Shown here: piece after piece, positions 1 through 9,747 of the stretch
Layout: the number at the start of each line of letters is the position of its first letter
Position numbering within the stretch: the first letter of the stretch is position 1
Source: Deltaproteobacteria bacterium
Lineage (GTDB): Bacteria; Myxococcota_A; Polyangia; JAAYKL01
Assembly (NCBI GenBank): GCA_016937015.1
Contig: JAFGWT010000424.1
Span: 1-40,938 of the forward strand
Direction: 5' to 3'
DNA length: 40,938 nt
The notes under the pieces: model-generated
The model's database searches: none
What the model was told of the DNA's origin: nothing
What the model saw: the letters and a program-made list of their open reading frames with translations, nothing else
Made by a program: the position numbers and the translations under genes

Positions 1-2592
1 AGCATCATCGATGCGGATACAACCCTGATTTGGAACATGAATCTCAGCGGCATACCATCCAGTGTGGCCAATGTCCTCCAACTTGCGCACAACGATTCAG
101 ATGAACTTGAAAATCAGATTATCACCGCGTTCAACGCGGGCGCTGGCACCACGTCGTATCTGCCGGATGCGCCAGGTCCGCATACCATTCCCGTTTATGT
201 TGAAAGGCAGGTGCTGGGGGTCACTGTGGCACAAAGTGAAACGATTGATTTCTCGCTTTCCATTCTGCCCACAAACGACAATGTGAATGTCACCATATTG
301 CTGGACCGTTCCGGCTCCATGGCCAGCCAGAGTCGATGGATAGCTGCCTGCAGCGGCGCAGGCATATTCGCGCATCTGATGGCAACGGATGCGAGCGGTG
401 GCACCAACAAACTGGGTGTGTACTGGTTTAACAGTGGCGGCGCGCCAACCGGAACATTCACCGCATCAGCGGCAACGGGGGGAGACTATGCGCTGATCGG
501 TGCCGCAGCAGGCGCACTTGCCGATGGCGCTATTCCCGGCCCATCGGTGGTGGAGGACCAGTGTAACAATCTTTCCCCGTCCATGGCAACATCGATTGGC
601 GCAGGAATGAATGAATGTAAAACCGCGCTCCTGGCGGCTGACCCGGTTGCCAACGCGGAGCGCATTATCCTGGTTCTCTCGGATGGTATGGAAAACCAGT
701 CCCCAATGCTGAGCAGTCTGTTTGGCACCGGCGGCAGTTGGGGAGACCCGCACATTCGCGTCTATCCCATGGCCCTGTGCACGTCATCCAGCTGGGTGGA
801 CCGCCTGAAAACGATCGTAACCGCCACTGGCGGCTATCCCGATTTGGACGTGTTTCACATACCCGCATGGGACAACACGACCACTCCCGGCAAAATCAGC
901 GACTGGTTTACCAGCATGTTCAAATCACTCTTTGGACTCTCCAGCTCAGCCGCACCCCCGGATCCGCTGGTGGCATCCGGTGCAACCGCAACAGACAAAG
1001 TACAGGTTCACTCCGGGCAAAGTAAGATTATTTTTCAATTCAATCACAACGACCCTGCACCCTCCCAGTGGGAGTTCACAGTGGAGCCGCCGTTTACCGG
1101 AAAAAAAATCACCAGGGATATCGCGCTCAACACGGTGGGAATGACAGTCTGCGAAACTGCTTTCACCACGCTGATTTCAGTGACATGGCCATTGCAACTT
1201 GAAGGATGTGAACATGCGTGGACGGGTGAATGGACCATGCGCGCCAAACGCACCGGGAGATCGTCCGCTTCATGCGCCATGGGCGCTATGGTCAAAGAGA
1301 ATATGCGATATCGCGTGGAGCTGCTGGCCAATGCCAAAACACTGCCTGACGATAAAATCATCATCTCTGCCAAAGTTGCTGATCAGAAAGGAAGAGCCAT
1401 TACAAACGCAAGTGTGGTTGCTGAGATTACCAGCCCTGTTGAATGGCAGGGCATTGCCTTAACGAAAACCGCACGCAAAGCACCTGAAAAACTGTATGCC
1501 CTTTCCAAATCAACCAGCAAGGCAAACAGGGACATCATTCAGCCCGCAGATCTTCTTTTTAGTGAACTGATGGAAAACAGAAAAACCAAACCTGCAGCGA
1601 CACAAAAAATTTCGCTCACACATCAGAAAAACGGAATCTATACCGCAACGTTTTATCCCTCGTTATCCGGCCAGTACAACATTGATGTGATTTGCACCGG
1701 CACGCGGGTGGCCCCAAACGCTGAAGTTTCCTCACTTAAAAAACAGATGTTGCAGGCCGTGTCCAAAAATACAAACCAGGTAGCAGCGACCGTTGGCCGG
1801 CGGGAGTTTAAAAGTTATAAAACAGCTGCTCTCCACAAATTAAACCTGGCCCTTGCAGGCAGTCAGGATTATCGCCTTATCGCCAGGCAGACACTGAAGG
1901 TGGCGTTTTTGCCCAGCATTAAAACGAGTACATTCTTTGGTTACATGGAAAACAAATCCACTATCTGCCTTCATGTGGAACCGCTGGACAAAAGGCTCAT
2001 TCCACTGGGGCCTGGATTCGCGGACCATATTTATTTCACGACCCCTGCCGGTCAGACCACCAAATGGGCGGCAACAGACATGCTCGATGGCACTTATGAG
2101 GTGCTTATTCCCCTCAAGGGAAAAAGTCTCGCGTTGCGCGCCGAAGACACATCTCTTCTGTCCAGCGGATTGACCCTGGGACATCAGGAGGTCACAGGGG
2201 GCGTAAAAATTCGAAATGATTCATTACGACTGTCTGGCTTTGCCGCAAATGTGTGTGGCGTGTCGATGCCCATTACGGTGTTTGCGCTTGCAGGCAACAC
2301 CAAAACAAAAGAAGTGCATCTGCTTAGCTGCCGCTATGCAAGTCAGCTTTCAGATGATCACCTCATCTGGTTTGAGGATATTCAGGATATTAAAAAGCAT
2401 GGGTATGATACCTGCGAACACTGTTTGCCTCTAATATGCAACATGAACACCATGGAAGCACATAAGCCCATATGCACGTTTGCCGGCCGCATAAAGAAAG
2501 CGCACCGCAAGGAATGTCCCAGCTGGTCCATCGCTAAACGGGAGGGATATGACGGCTGCAAATACTGCATGCCCCACTGTCATTCCCGCTGA
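1..2592 (+). CDS. VWA-domain protein with two C-terminal Ada-like zinc motifs (5' partial)
   Basis: The reading frame is open to the left edge, so the N-terminus is missing; the first internal ATG is at 37. A von Willebrand A domain starts about 95 residues in, with the MIDAS motif DRSGSM (DxSxS) followed by a Rossmann-like stretch and a second acidic strand (VLSDGMEN). A long beta-rich middle region resembles the extracellular Ig-like domains of secreted VWA proteins. The last ~95 residues hold two copies of a Cys/His pattern, HLLSC...GYDTCEHCLP and HRKEC...GYDGCKYCMP, which resembles the zinc knuckle of Ada-type domains. VWA proteins bind ligands through a metal ion. A secreted or envelope location is inferred from the beta-rich architecture, since any signal peptide lies outside the window. 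No function is assigned to the Cys repeats. Confidence 0.8.
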   Translation, partial: SIIDADTTLIWNMNLSGIPSSVANVLQLAHNDSDELENQIITAFNAGAGTTSYLPDAPGPHTIPVYVERQVLGVTVAQSETIDFSLSILPTNDNVNVTILLDRSGSMASQSRWIAACSGAGIFAHLMATDASGGTNKLGVYWFNSGGAPTGTFTASAATGGDYALIGAAAGALADGAIPGPSVVEDQCNNLSPSMATSIGAGMNECKTALLAADPVANAERIILVLSDGMENQSPMLSSLFGTGGSWGDPHIRVYPMALCTSSSWVDRLKTIVTATGGYPDLDVFHIPAWDNTTTPGKISDWFTSMFKSLFGLSSSAAPPDPLVASGATATDKVQVHSGQSKIIFQFNHNDPAPSQWEFTVEPPFTGKKITRDIALNTVGMTVCETAFTTLISVTWPLQLEGCEHAWTGEWTMRAKRTGRSSASCAMGAMVKENMRYRVELLANAKTLPDDKIIISAKVADQKGRAITNASVVAEITSPVEWQGIALTKTARKAPEKLYALSKSTSKANRDIIQPADLLFSELMENRKTKPAATQKISLTHQKNGIYTATFYPSLSGQYNIDVICTGTRVAPNAEVSSLKKQMLQAVSKNTNQVAATVGRREFKSYKTAALHKLNLALAGSQDYRLIARQTLKVAFLPSIKTSTFFGYMENKSTICLHVEPLDKRLIPLGPGFADHIYFTTPAGQTTKWAATDMLDGTYEVLIPLKGKSLALRAEDTSLLSSGLTLGHQEVTGGVKIRNDSLRLSGFAANVCGVSMPITVFALAGNTKTKEVHLLSCRYASQLSDDHLIWFEDIQDIKKHGYDTCEHCLPLICNMNTMEAHKPICTFAGRIKKAHRKECPSWSIAKREGYDGCKYCMPHCHSR

Positions 2593-2711
2593 CCTGCTCA
2601 TCGCTTTCAACCGCCCTTTTTTTACTTTTTCCGCAACAACTCGCGAAACCGGCCGATGAGGGGGCGCCATGCACGCAGAATCAGGCGGTGCGTGACGGAA
2701 GGAGTGAACCA

Positions 2712-3722
2712 ATGGCCGGAAATGACAATGGTTACAAACTGATATTTTCCCAACCCGACATGGTGAAAGATTTGCTGCTGGGATTTGTAAACCAGGACTG
2801 GGTAAAGGATGTGGATTTTTCCTCGCTCACACCAGTGCCAACAGAACGCATCACAGGAAAGCTGTCCTGTCGATATAACGACATCGTTTGGAAAGTGAGG
2901 CTACACGAAAGCGAACTGTACCTGTGCATTATGCTCGAATTTCAGTCCACCCCAGACCAATTTATGCCTCTGCGTATAATGACATACATGGGATTGCTTT
3001 ATCAGCACCTGCAGGAAACCAGACAGCTTTTGCCCGGGGGACTATTGCCCCCGGTGCTGCCGATTGTGCTGTACAATGGGAAACGCAAATGGCGTCACCC
3101 CATTGACATTCACGACCTGGTGGCCCATTACTGTGAAGATCTGTCTCGATTTTCGCCCAGATTGCCGTTTTTACTCATTAGCGAACGTGACTATACCGAA
3201 GAAACCCTCTCTTCTCCTCGAATGAAGGAGACAAAAAATCTGGTATCGGCGCTGTTTCGGCTTGAAAACGCTGACTCAGACCATAGGATATATGATGTAT
3301 TGAGTGAATTGCTCACGTGGTTGGAACTGCCCGGACAACAGCCGCTTTCACAGGCGATGGCGGCATGGTACAATCGGGTGTTTCGCGATATAAAAAAAGG
3401 GGCACAAAGAATGCCCGAATTTGAAGACCTGACAGAGGTGCAAAGCATGCTTCATATTACAGTTAAGGAATGGCGAAGGAAAGCGCATAGAGAGGGTCTG
3501 GCCGAAGGCAGAGCCGAAGGCAGAGCCGAAGGCAGAGCCGAAGGCAAAATCGAAGGCAAAATCGAAGGCAAAATCGAAGGCAAAATCGAAGGCAAAATCG
3601 AAGGCAAAATCGAAACCATGCACCAGGTGGCACTGGCAATGATAAGAAAAGACGAACCAATTGAAAAAATCAGCACCTACACAGGACTATCCAAAGAAGC
3701 GATTGAATCCCTGATCGAGTGA
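2712..3722 (+). CDS. Rpn/YhgA-like recombination-promoting nuclease family protein
   Basis: This 336-residue protein belongs to the Rpn (Transposase_31, PD-(D/E)XK nuclease-like) family. Family hallmarks are KDLLLGFV near the N-terminus, the LCIMLEFQSTPD stretch carrying the E-x-Q catalytic signature, and MPLRIMTYMGLLYQ after it. Family members cut DNA and promote recA-independent recombination; they are not classical transposases. ATG 2712 is chosen over GTG 2688 because GGAAGGAG lies 8 bases before it. The C-terminus carries nine four-residue repeats (AEGR/AEGK/IEGK, residues 264-299) followed by an amphipathic tail ending KEAIESLIE, a common arrangement in this family. It stands alone between unrelated genes, and no terminal inverted repeats were seen. 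Rpn genes are typically scattered and mobile, so recent arrival is possible but not shown. Confidence 0.88.
   Translation: MAGNDNGYKLIFSQPDMVKDLLLGFVNQDWVKDVDFSSLTPVPTERITGKLSCRYNDIVWKVRLHESELYLCIMLEFQSTPDQFMPLRIMTYMGLLYQHLQETRQLLPGGLLPPVLPIVLYNGKRKWRHPIDIHDLVAHYCEDLSRFSPRLPFLLISERDYTEETLSSPRMKETKNLVSALFRLENADSDHRIYDVLSELLTWLELPGQQPLSQAMAAWYNRVFRDIKKGAQRMPEFEDLTEVQSMLHITVKEWRRKAHREGLAEGRAEGRAEGRAEGKIEGKIEGKIEGKIEGKIEGKIETMHQVALAMIRKDEPIEKISTYTGLSKEAIESLIE
3501..3608 (+). repeat. 12-bp tandem repeat (9 units) inside the Rpn gene
   Basis: Nine consecutive 12-base units encode (A/I)EG(R/K). Three units read gccgaaggcaga, one reads gccgaaggcaaa and five read atcgaaggcaaa. The five last copies are identical, which suggests recent slippage or unequal exchange. 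Any change in unit number keeps the reading frame, so it would alter the length of a charged helical segment without breaking the gene. Confidence 0.95.
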
Positions 3723-3854
3723 TTCCTCTTTTCACCATTTAAATTCAACAGTTGTTTATTTACGTCATCGTCTTTGCGTTTTGATGCTGTACAGCTCGAA
3801 ATCGAAAATCCGTATCCGCCCCTGAGGGCTAAAATGGGACAGACAGCGGCGCAC

Positions 3855-6800
3855 TTACCTGGCATTCACCCAGCCCCAGAATCGTCGGTTGAGGCTGGCG
3901 ACGTCTTCGACGATCATGTAGAGAGACGGCACCAGAAGCAGGGTTACCACTGTGGAGAACAGCACGCCAAAGCCGAGGCTGATGGCCATGGGAATGAGGA
4001 ACCGTGCCTGGACGGATGACTCAGTGATCATCGGGGCCAGCCCCAGGAATGTGGTGAGAGACGTGAGCAAAATCGGCCGAAATCGCCTGGTGCCGCCATG
4101 AATGACCGCATCAAATGCGCTGTCCCCATCGCGCCGTTTGACGTTGATGGCATCCACCAGCACCAGCGAGTCATTCACTACCACCCCAGCCAACGCCACA
4201 ATCCCCATCACACTGATGAAGCTCAGATTGTACCCCATCAGCAGGTGCCCCGCAATAGCGCCAACAAAACCGAAAGGTATCGCGGTCATGATAATCGCGG
4301 GCTGAATATAACTGCGAAATGGAATCGCCAGCAGCGCGAACATCGCAAGCAGCGCAATGCCAAAATTCATACCCAACGCCGAAAACGACTCCATCTGCTC
4401 CCGCTGTTCGCCCGCCATTTCCTGCTTCAGGCCGGGGTACTTTTTGAGCAGACTGGGAATCACCTTGTCATTCAGCGTTTTGAGCACCTTCTCAGGAGAC
4501 GCCACCCCTGGCTTAAGTTCAGCGGTCACATTCACCATCCGTTTGCCGTCTTCGCGACTGATCGACGTGGGGGCCAGATTGCGCGATGCCTCGGCCACGT
4601 ACTCCAGCGGCACCTGCCCCCCTTCCTGCGTGCGAATCAGCATTTTCTCAATATTGAATTCACTGCGGCGTTCGCTCTCGGGATACCGCACCATCACCTT
4701 GATTTCATTGCGCCCCCGCTGCTCCCTCAGCGCCTCAGCCCCGTAGAACGCGCTGCGAATCTGGCGGGCAATATCAAACGACGACAATCCAAGAGACCGC
4801 GCCTTGGGCAGCAGTTTGAAATCCAGCTGCTTTTTACCCTCGGAAAAACTGGTTTCAATATCGGCAAGGTCGTTAAATCCCCTCAGCTGGCTGGCCAAAT
4901 CATCACTGGCCGCCTGAAGCAGCCGCATGTTGTCGTGAATGAGCACCACGTCAATGGCCGCCCCCGCGCTGGGCCCCACCATATCCTTGAATGTCAGCGA
5001 CTTCAACCCAGCCATTTCGGGAATGGCCGCCTCCCATTCCTTGCGCAGTTCCTCCGATCCCACATCCCGCTCATCACTGGGGACCAGATTCATCTCGATA
5101 GTCACCAGATGGCTCCCACTGGCGCCGGGCGTGCCCGAATGAGGCCCACGACCGGTGGTGGGGCCAGACCCCAGATTGGTGAACATGCCGCGCAAAATCT
5201 TTTGGCCGCCGTTTTTCTCAACAACCGCCATCGCCGCCGTCTCCAGCTTTTTTTGCACCTTGATGGTCTCCGCCACCGGAGTGCCGTAGGGCAATTCGGC
5301 GGTGGCCCTCACCATGTCGCCCTCCAGAGTGGGGAAAAACTTAAACGGTACAAAACCGCCAAGGACAACGCCCACTGTTACCAGCATCAACGCAATTGCA
5401 GCCGCCAATACAACGTATCTGAAACGCAACATCCTGTTCAGCACCGGTTTGTACAGGCGATCGATAAAGCTATCCAGCCCATCCGAAATCAGCTGCTGAA
5501 GGCGGTTGAACGGCCCGGTGCGCTTTTCTTTGTCCTTTCCGGTGCCATGGGCCAGGTGGGCCGGCAGAATAAAAAAGGATTCAAACAGCGAGACACCCAA
5601 AACCAGCGTCACAACCAGCGGAATCAGGTAAAAGAGCTTCCCCATGATTCCTGGCACAAAGAACATGGGCGCGAAGGCCACCATGGTCGTCAGAATGGAA
5701 AAGGTAATGGGCATGGCCATTTCACGGGCGCCTTCCACTGCGGCCTGAAGCCGAGGCACCCCGTCGCGCATTTTCTGATACACATTCTCGCCCACCACAA
5801 TGGCATCGTCCACAACCATACCCAGCGTAATGATTAACGCAAAGAGGGTCAGCATATTGATAGACACGCCCAACGCCGGCATCAAAAAGAATGCCCCCAT
5901 AAAGGATATGGGAATCCCCAATGATACCCAGAGCGCCAATCGCAACCGTAAAATCAGCGCCAGCAGCAACACCACCAGCACGCCACCATAAAGCGCGTTC
6001 TTGCTCAACAGGTCAATGCGGTCGGTGAGCAGTTCCGAATCGTCCTGCCATAACTGAATGGTAAAGGCATCGGGCAGCTTCTTTTTAAGAATCTTCTCGT
6101 ACTCGTGCACTTTGTTCGAAACGCCCTTTGGTGTCTCGTCTCCCACGCGATAGGCCGTCACCCGCACCGCCCGTCTGCCATTGAAGTACGACGCGGCATC
6201 GGTTTCCACAAACCCGTCTTTGATGGTCGCAATATCGCCCAGTCGCACTTTGGAGCCGCTCAAATCACTGCGCAGCACAATGTCTTCAAACTCGGCGCCC
6301 CGCTTTCGGCGATCGGTCACCCGCACCAGCACCTCTCCCGCCGAGGTTTTTACCGAACCGCCAGGGAGTTCGATGGAAGCGGTTTTCACCGCAGCAGCCA
6401 CCTGGTCCAGCGTCAGGCCATAGGACTCCAGCGTATCCTGGGGAATCTCAATGCTGATTTCCAGCGCGGGCACCCCCTCTATTTCCACCTGCGTGATTTC
6501 CTTGTACTCCAGCAAATCCGCCCGGGCCATTTCCGCGGCTTCGTGCAGTTCCTTCAGGTCTCTGTCCGCTGCAATGATCAGCGAAATCACGCGCGAGCGC
6601 GGGGCCAGCAGTTTTACCAGGGGCCGTTCCGCCTCCTCCGGAAATGACGTGATGCGATCCACCGCATTTTTCACATCCTGCAGCACGGTATCGGCATCTT
6701 CACCACTGAGAATCTCAACGGTCACCATTCCCGACCCTTCCGCCGCAGTGGAAGTAACCCGTTTCACCCCATCAAGACCGCGAACCGCCTCTTCGATGGC

Positions 6801-7037
6801 AAGCACGATGCCCTGCTCGGTTTCTTCAGGACTGGCGCCGGGATAAGGCACCTGCACCTGAATGGTATCCAGCGAAAACTCAGGGAAGACTTCCTGCTTG
6901 GTTTTAAACACCCCCACAATGCCGCCGAGCAGGATGATAACCATCAGCAGATTGGCAGCCACAGAGTTGTGCGCCATCCAGCCGATTGCGCCTTTTTTAA
7001 GGCTTTTTGCAAAATCGCTTTTTTTATCTGCGGTCAT
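3855..7037 (-). CDS. RND-family efflux permease (AcrB/HAE1-like)
   Basis: This 1060-residue inner-membrane pump is normal in length for the family. It has a first transmembrane helix at about 26-43, then two large periplasmic porter loops, each followed by a helix bundle. The TM4 motif MVVDDAIVVGENVY supplies the adjacent aspartates (D410, D411) of the proton relay. The TM10 counterpart reads VVVNDSLVLVDAI, so the lysine found there in AcrB (K940) is not present; related HAE1 subgroups also differ at this site. ATG 7037 follows the adaptor stop by 2 bases with GGAG in the overlap region, which indicates translational coupling. It is the last gene of the tetR-tolC-mfp-rnd operon. Substrates cannot be told from sequence; drugs, bile-like compounds or plant phenolics are all possible. 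Confidence 0.96.
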   Translation of the reverse strand: MTADKKSDFAKSLKKGAIGWMAHNSVAANLLMVIILLGGIVGVFKTKQEVFPEFSLDTIQVQVPYPGASPEETEQGIVLAIEEAVRGLDGVKRVTSTAAEGSGMVTVEILSGEDADTVLQDVKNAVDRITSFPEEAERPLVKLLAPRSRVISLIIAADRDLKELHEAAEMARADLLEYKEITQVEIEGVPALEISIEIPQDTLESYGLTLDQVAAAVKTASIELPGGSVKTSAGEVLVRVTDRRKRGAEFEDIVLRSDLSGSKVRLGDIATIKDGFVETDAASYFNGRRAVRVTAYRVGDETPKGVSNKVHEYEKILKKKLPDAFTIQLWQDDSELLTDRIDLLSKNALYGGVLVVLLLALILRLRLALWVSLGIPISFMGAFFLMPALGVSINMLTLFALIITLGMVVDDAIVVGENVYQKMRDGVPRLQAAVEGAREMAMPITFSILTTMVAFAPMFFVPGIMGKLFYLIPLVVTLVLGVSLFESFFILPAHLAHGTGKDKEKRTGPFNRLQQLISDGLDSFIDRLYKPVLNRMLRFRYVVLAAAIALMLVTVGVVLGGFVPFKFFPTLEGDMVRATAELPYGTPVAETIKVQKKLETAAMAVVEKNGGQKILRGMFTNLGSGPTTGRGPHSGTPGASGSHLVTIEMNLVPSDERDVGSEELRKEWEAAIPEMAGLKSLTFKDMVGPSAGAAIDVVLIHDNMRLLQAASDDLASQLRGFNDLADIETSFSEGKKQLDFKLLPKARSLGLSSFDIARQIRSAFYGAEALREQRGRNEIKVMVRYPESERRSEFNIEKMLIRTQEGGQVPLEYVAEASRNLAPTSISREDGKRMVNVTAELKPGVASPEKVLKTLNDKVIPSLLKKYPGLKQEMAGEQREQMESFSALGMNFGIALLAMFALLAIPFRSYIQPAIIMTAIPFGFVGAIAGHLLMGYNLSFISVMGIVALAGVVVNDSLVLVDAINVKRRDGDSAFDAVIHGGTRRFRPILLTSLTTFLGLAPMITESSVQARFLIPMAISLGFGVLFSTVVTLLLVPSLYMIVEDVASLNRRFWGWVNAR

Positions 7038-7039
7038 GA

Positions 7040-8302
7040 CTATTTCTCCAAAGGCGCAGGGGTGGAAGCGGAGGACACCGCAGAATCCGAAGATGCATGA
7101 TCCTTACCGGATGGTTTCGATGATATATCGTTATGGCCTTTTACCCGGACAACCGGCATCCCTTCCAGAGGAAAGGATATGGGGCTGGTCACGATTTCAT
7201 CACCGGCAGCGATGCCACTGGACAGAATCACGTACTCTGGCTCTTTCCAGGCCACCTGCACCGCAACCCGCTGCAAACGATTATCTTTGGACACACGCCA
7301 CACGAAGGCGCCTTCCCGATGCGCGCCTCTGGGAATGCGAATCACGTCCTGACGCACGTCGCCTTCAATTTCAACATCCACGTAAGCCCCTGCCAGCAGT
7401 GGCAGCTGGGAATCACCAATATCGAAGGGCGTCGGCACCGAGACAAGCAGCGTGGCAGTGCGGTTGCGGCTGTCGAGCCGTCCCAGCAATCGAATCACCT
7501 TACCCTTGCGCACAATTTGCTTATTGTCGCCCACACTCTGAATCACCGACGCCAGTGACCCTTCCTCTGCCGTCGCATTCAATCCCGGAATCCGAATGGC
7601 AGAGAGTAACTCCACAGGCACCGACACCTGCACCCACAATTCCTCTGTCCCCATCAGGGATACCAAAGGAGAACTGGGGCCCACCACTTGACCGATGTCC
7701 ACGTTTTTCTCGAGAACCATGGCGTCAAACGGCGCCCGAATCACTGTTTTTTTCAAATTCAATGCGGCGCGGGCCATGCTGCTCTGCGCCGACGCCTGCA
7801 TTTGCCTGGCCTCTTCAAGGTGGGGTTTTCGCAGCGCCAAATCGGCGGGTTCACCCGAAGTGGCATTCTGTCCCTTAATCAGCGCCCATTCCTCCCTGGC
7901 CACCTGACCGCGGCTCTGCTCAAGGGTGAGATTCAGCTTTGCCTGCTCCACCTGACCAATCTGCTGCTCCAGCGCCAGTCTGTAATCGCTTTTATCGATA
8001 CGCGCAATCACCTCCCCCTCCGAAAAGCGACTGCCGGGTATCAGATTGGGCGACACCCATTTTATTTTGCCGGTCACCTCCGGCATCAGTGTGATTTGCA
8101 TGGCCGCCTGCACCGAACCGCTGGCCTGCACCCGCATGGGCAAACTCTCAGTCTGCACGCGCATGGTTTCCACCTGGAGCACCTGCTCTGTGGGTTCAAC
8201 GTGTTTGGCTTTTTTGGCTTTGCTTTTAAAATAGCGCATGCCGGCCACACCCAGTCCAATAATGGCTACGGGAATCAGTACTTTGAAGATGAACGATTTC
8301 AT
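7040..8302 (-). CDS. Periplasmic adaptor of RND efflux pump (HlyD/MFP family)
   Basis: This 420-residue membrane-fusion protein has an N-terminal membrane anchor (FIFKVLIPVAIIGLGVAGM), a lipoyl/barrel-sandwich half (VQASGSVQAAMQITLMPEVTGKI), a helical hairpin (about residues 110-180, QIGQVEQAKLNLTLEQSRGQVAREEW), the second lipoyl half (APFDAMVLEKNVDIGQVV) and beta-barrel/membrane-proximal domains. It links the RND pump to the outer-membrane channel. A GTG at 8311 overlaps the upstream stop as GTGA, but ATG 8302 has GGAG 8 bases upstream, so I prefer it. The C-terminal tail (SSKPSGKDHASSDSAVSSAS) is Ser-rich and probably disordered. The gene lies between the channel and pump genes. Confidence 0.95.
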   Translation of the reverse strand: MKSFIFKVLIPVAIIGLGVAGMRYFKSKAKKAKHVEPTEQVLQVETMRVQTESLPMRVQASGSVQAAMQITLMPEVTGKIKWVSPNLIPGSRFSEGEVIARIDKSDYRLALEQQIGQVEQAKLNLTLEQSRGQVAREEWALIKGQNATSGEPADLALRKPHLEEARQMQASAQSSMARAALNLKKTVIRAPFDAMVLEKNVDIGQVVGPSSPLVSLMGTEELWVQVSVPVELLSAIRIPGLNATAEEGSLASVIQSVGDNKQIVRKGKVIRLLGRLDSRNRTATLLVSVPTPFDIGDSQLPLLAGAYVDVEIEGDVRQDVIRIPRGAHREGAFVWRVSKDNRLQRVAVQVAWKEPEYVILSSGIAAGDEIVTSPISFPLEGMPVVRVKGHNDISSKPSGKDHASSDSAVSSASTPAPLEK

Positions 8303-8307
8303 AAGGG

Positions 8308-9747
8308 TCACTCCATTTTGTCAGTTACAAGTGTTTGGGTCCATTCGCCGCCCAATGCTTCGAGCAGTTCAATCCGCGCGGCAAGCAAATTGCGCTCCAC
8401 CTGGATGAGATTCAGTTCATTCAACTGCAGTACGTCATTGGCAGTCAGCACGTTCAGATAACTGGATAGACCAGCCATATATTTACGGGTCGCTTCGTTG
8501 ACAGTCAGTTCGAGGGATTGGTTTTGTGCACGCAAGGCATCCAGGTATTCTCTTTGCGCTTTTTCCCGCTCCTGCGCTGCCAACACGCGCGTACGGGCCT
8601 GCAACGCGCTATTTTCCAGCGAGTACTTCGCATTGAGCGTTGCAGCCTCTGCCTGTTGAATACCCGCACGGTTCGCGCCGCCCATGTAGATGGGAACTGT
8701 CAGTGTTGCGCCCACCTGCCAGGTTTCGTTATTAATCCAGTCGTTAATCCGCTTCCACTGATACCCAACGGCGCCGGATAGTCCCAGGGACGGCCACAGC
8801 GCACGCCTTGCACTTACTTCTTTTAAAGACAATGCATCCAATCTAATACGGGCCGCTCGAAGGGACGGCTGGTGCTTCAACAGATTGTCACCAAGCTGCG
8901 TTTTGTTTATACGCACCGTGGCGTGCTCCAAATCCGGTAAACGGGCTGGTATTTCCGGCAGGTTTTCAACAGGTTCATCCAAAAGTGCAGCAAGCTGGAG
9001 TTTACCGCTTTCTATAATAGTCTGTGCCAAAGGCAGCTGAGCTTTTTTGGATTCCAGTTGAGCACGCTGCTGCAACACATCCAGAGAAGAAGCGCTCCCC
9101 ACATCGAATTGGGCCATCACCAGTTTCAGCAACTTTTCGTTGTTTTCTATCTGTGATTCAATCAGCTTTACGCGTATCTTGGCTGCTGCAATATCATAAT
9201 AATTCTGTACAACAAGCAATGCGACGGTCATGCCCTGTGCTTGCGCATCCTCCTTTGAAGCATCAACCTCTTTGAGGGTGGCTGCACGGGCTTTGCGATA
9301 GCGTCCGGCAATATCCGCGTCATAGCTGGCAACAAGTCTGGTAGTCGCTGTCTGTGTAAAGTTGGGAGTGTCGGTGTTGGTCACTGGAAACGACGATATC
9401 CCCATGCTTTTTTCTGGCGAGACGTAATTATTTAACATGTAAGACGCATCAGCAAAAACAGTGGGGCGCAATGGCGCCATCGATGCTTCGGCGGCGGCTT
9501 CGGCCATTTGAATTCGGGCGTTGGCGGCGTCTATTCCGGGGTTCCCCGCAAGGGCGCGGGCCACGAGGTCATTGAGTACCGGGTCGTTGAATCCGCTCCA
9601 GGGAGACCCTTTAACGGTTTCCGTGGATGTTCGGTTCACAGGCGCTGGACCGTTATCCACCGGCTCCAAAGCCCACAGCGTGGTGGGCGACATCAGAACG
9701 ATGAGCAGTGGCAGTAACAGCCCTTTTTGAAAATGTGGAAATCTCAT
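8308..9747 (-). CDS. TolC-like outer-membrane efflux channel
   Basis: This 479-residue outer membrane factor starts with a signal peptide (MRFPHFQKGLLLPLLIVLMSPTTLWA) and has the two internally similar halves of the family, with long helices rich in Ala/Gln/Glu (AAEASMAPLRPTVFADASY in half one, RAALWPSLGLSGAVGYQW in half two). It would form the trimeric channel of the tripartite pump. ATG 9747 is preferred over the upstream GTG at 9780: AGGAG lies 9 bases before it, and it overlaps the tetR stop as ATGA. The 3' end overlaps the adaptor gene region. No lipobox is seen, so unlike OprM/NodT-type channels it is probably not acylated. Confidence 0.95.
   Translation of the reverse strand: MRFPHFQKGLLLPLLIVLMSPTTLWALEPVDNGPAPVNRTSTETVKGSPWSGFNDPVLNDLVARALAGNPGIDAANARIQMAEAAAEASMAPLRPTVFADASYMLNNYVSPEKSMGISSFPVTNTDTPNFTQTATTRLVASYDADIAGRYRKARAATLKEVDASKEDAQAQGMTVALLVVQNYYDIAAAKIRVKLIESQIENNEKLLKLVMAQFDVGSASSLDVLQQRAQLESKKAQLPLAQTIIESGKLQLAALLDEPVENLPEIPARLPDLEHATVRINKTQLGDNLLKHQPSLRAARIRLDALSLKEVSARRALWPSLGLSGAVGYQWKRINDWINNETWQVGATLTVPIYMGGANRAGIQQAEAATLNAKYSLENSALQARTRVLAAQEREKAQREYLDALRAQNQSLELTVNEATRKYMAGLSSYLNVLTANDVLQLNELNLIQVERNLLAARIELLEALGGEWTQTLVTDKME

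Noticed and set aside
4098-5837. 579-residue ORF on the plus strand
   Set aside because: It is antisense to the RND permease gene, is His/Gln/Arg-rich without any domain, and lacks a ribosome-binding site.
6862-8461. Plus-strand ORFs of 338 and 257 residues
   Set aside because: They are antisense to the adaptor and permease genes, which have clear motifs and coupling on the minus strand.
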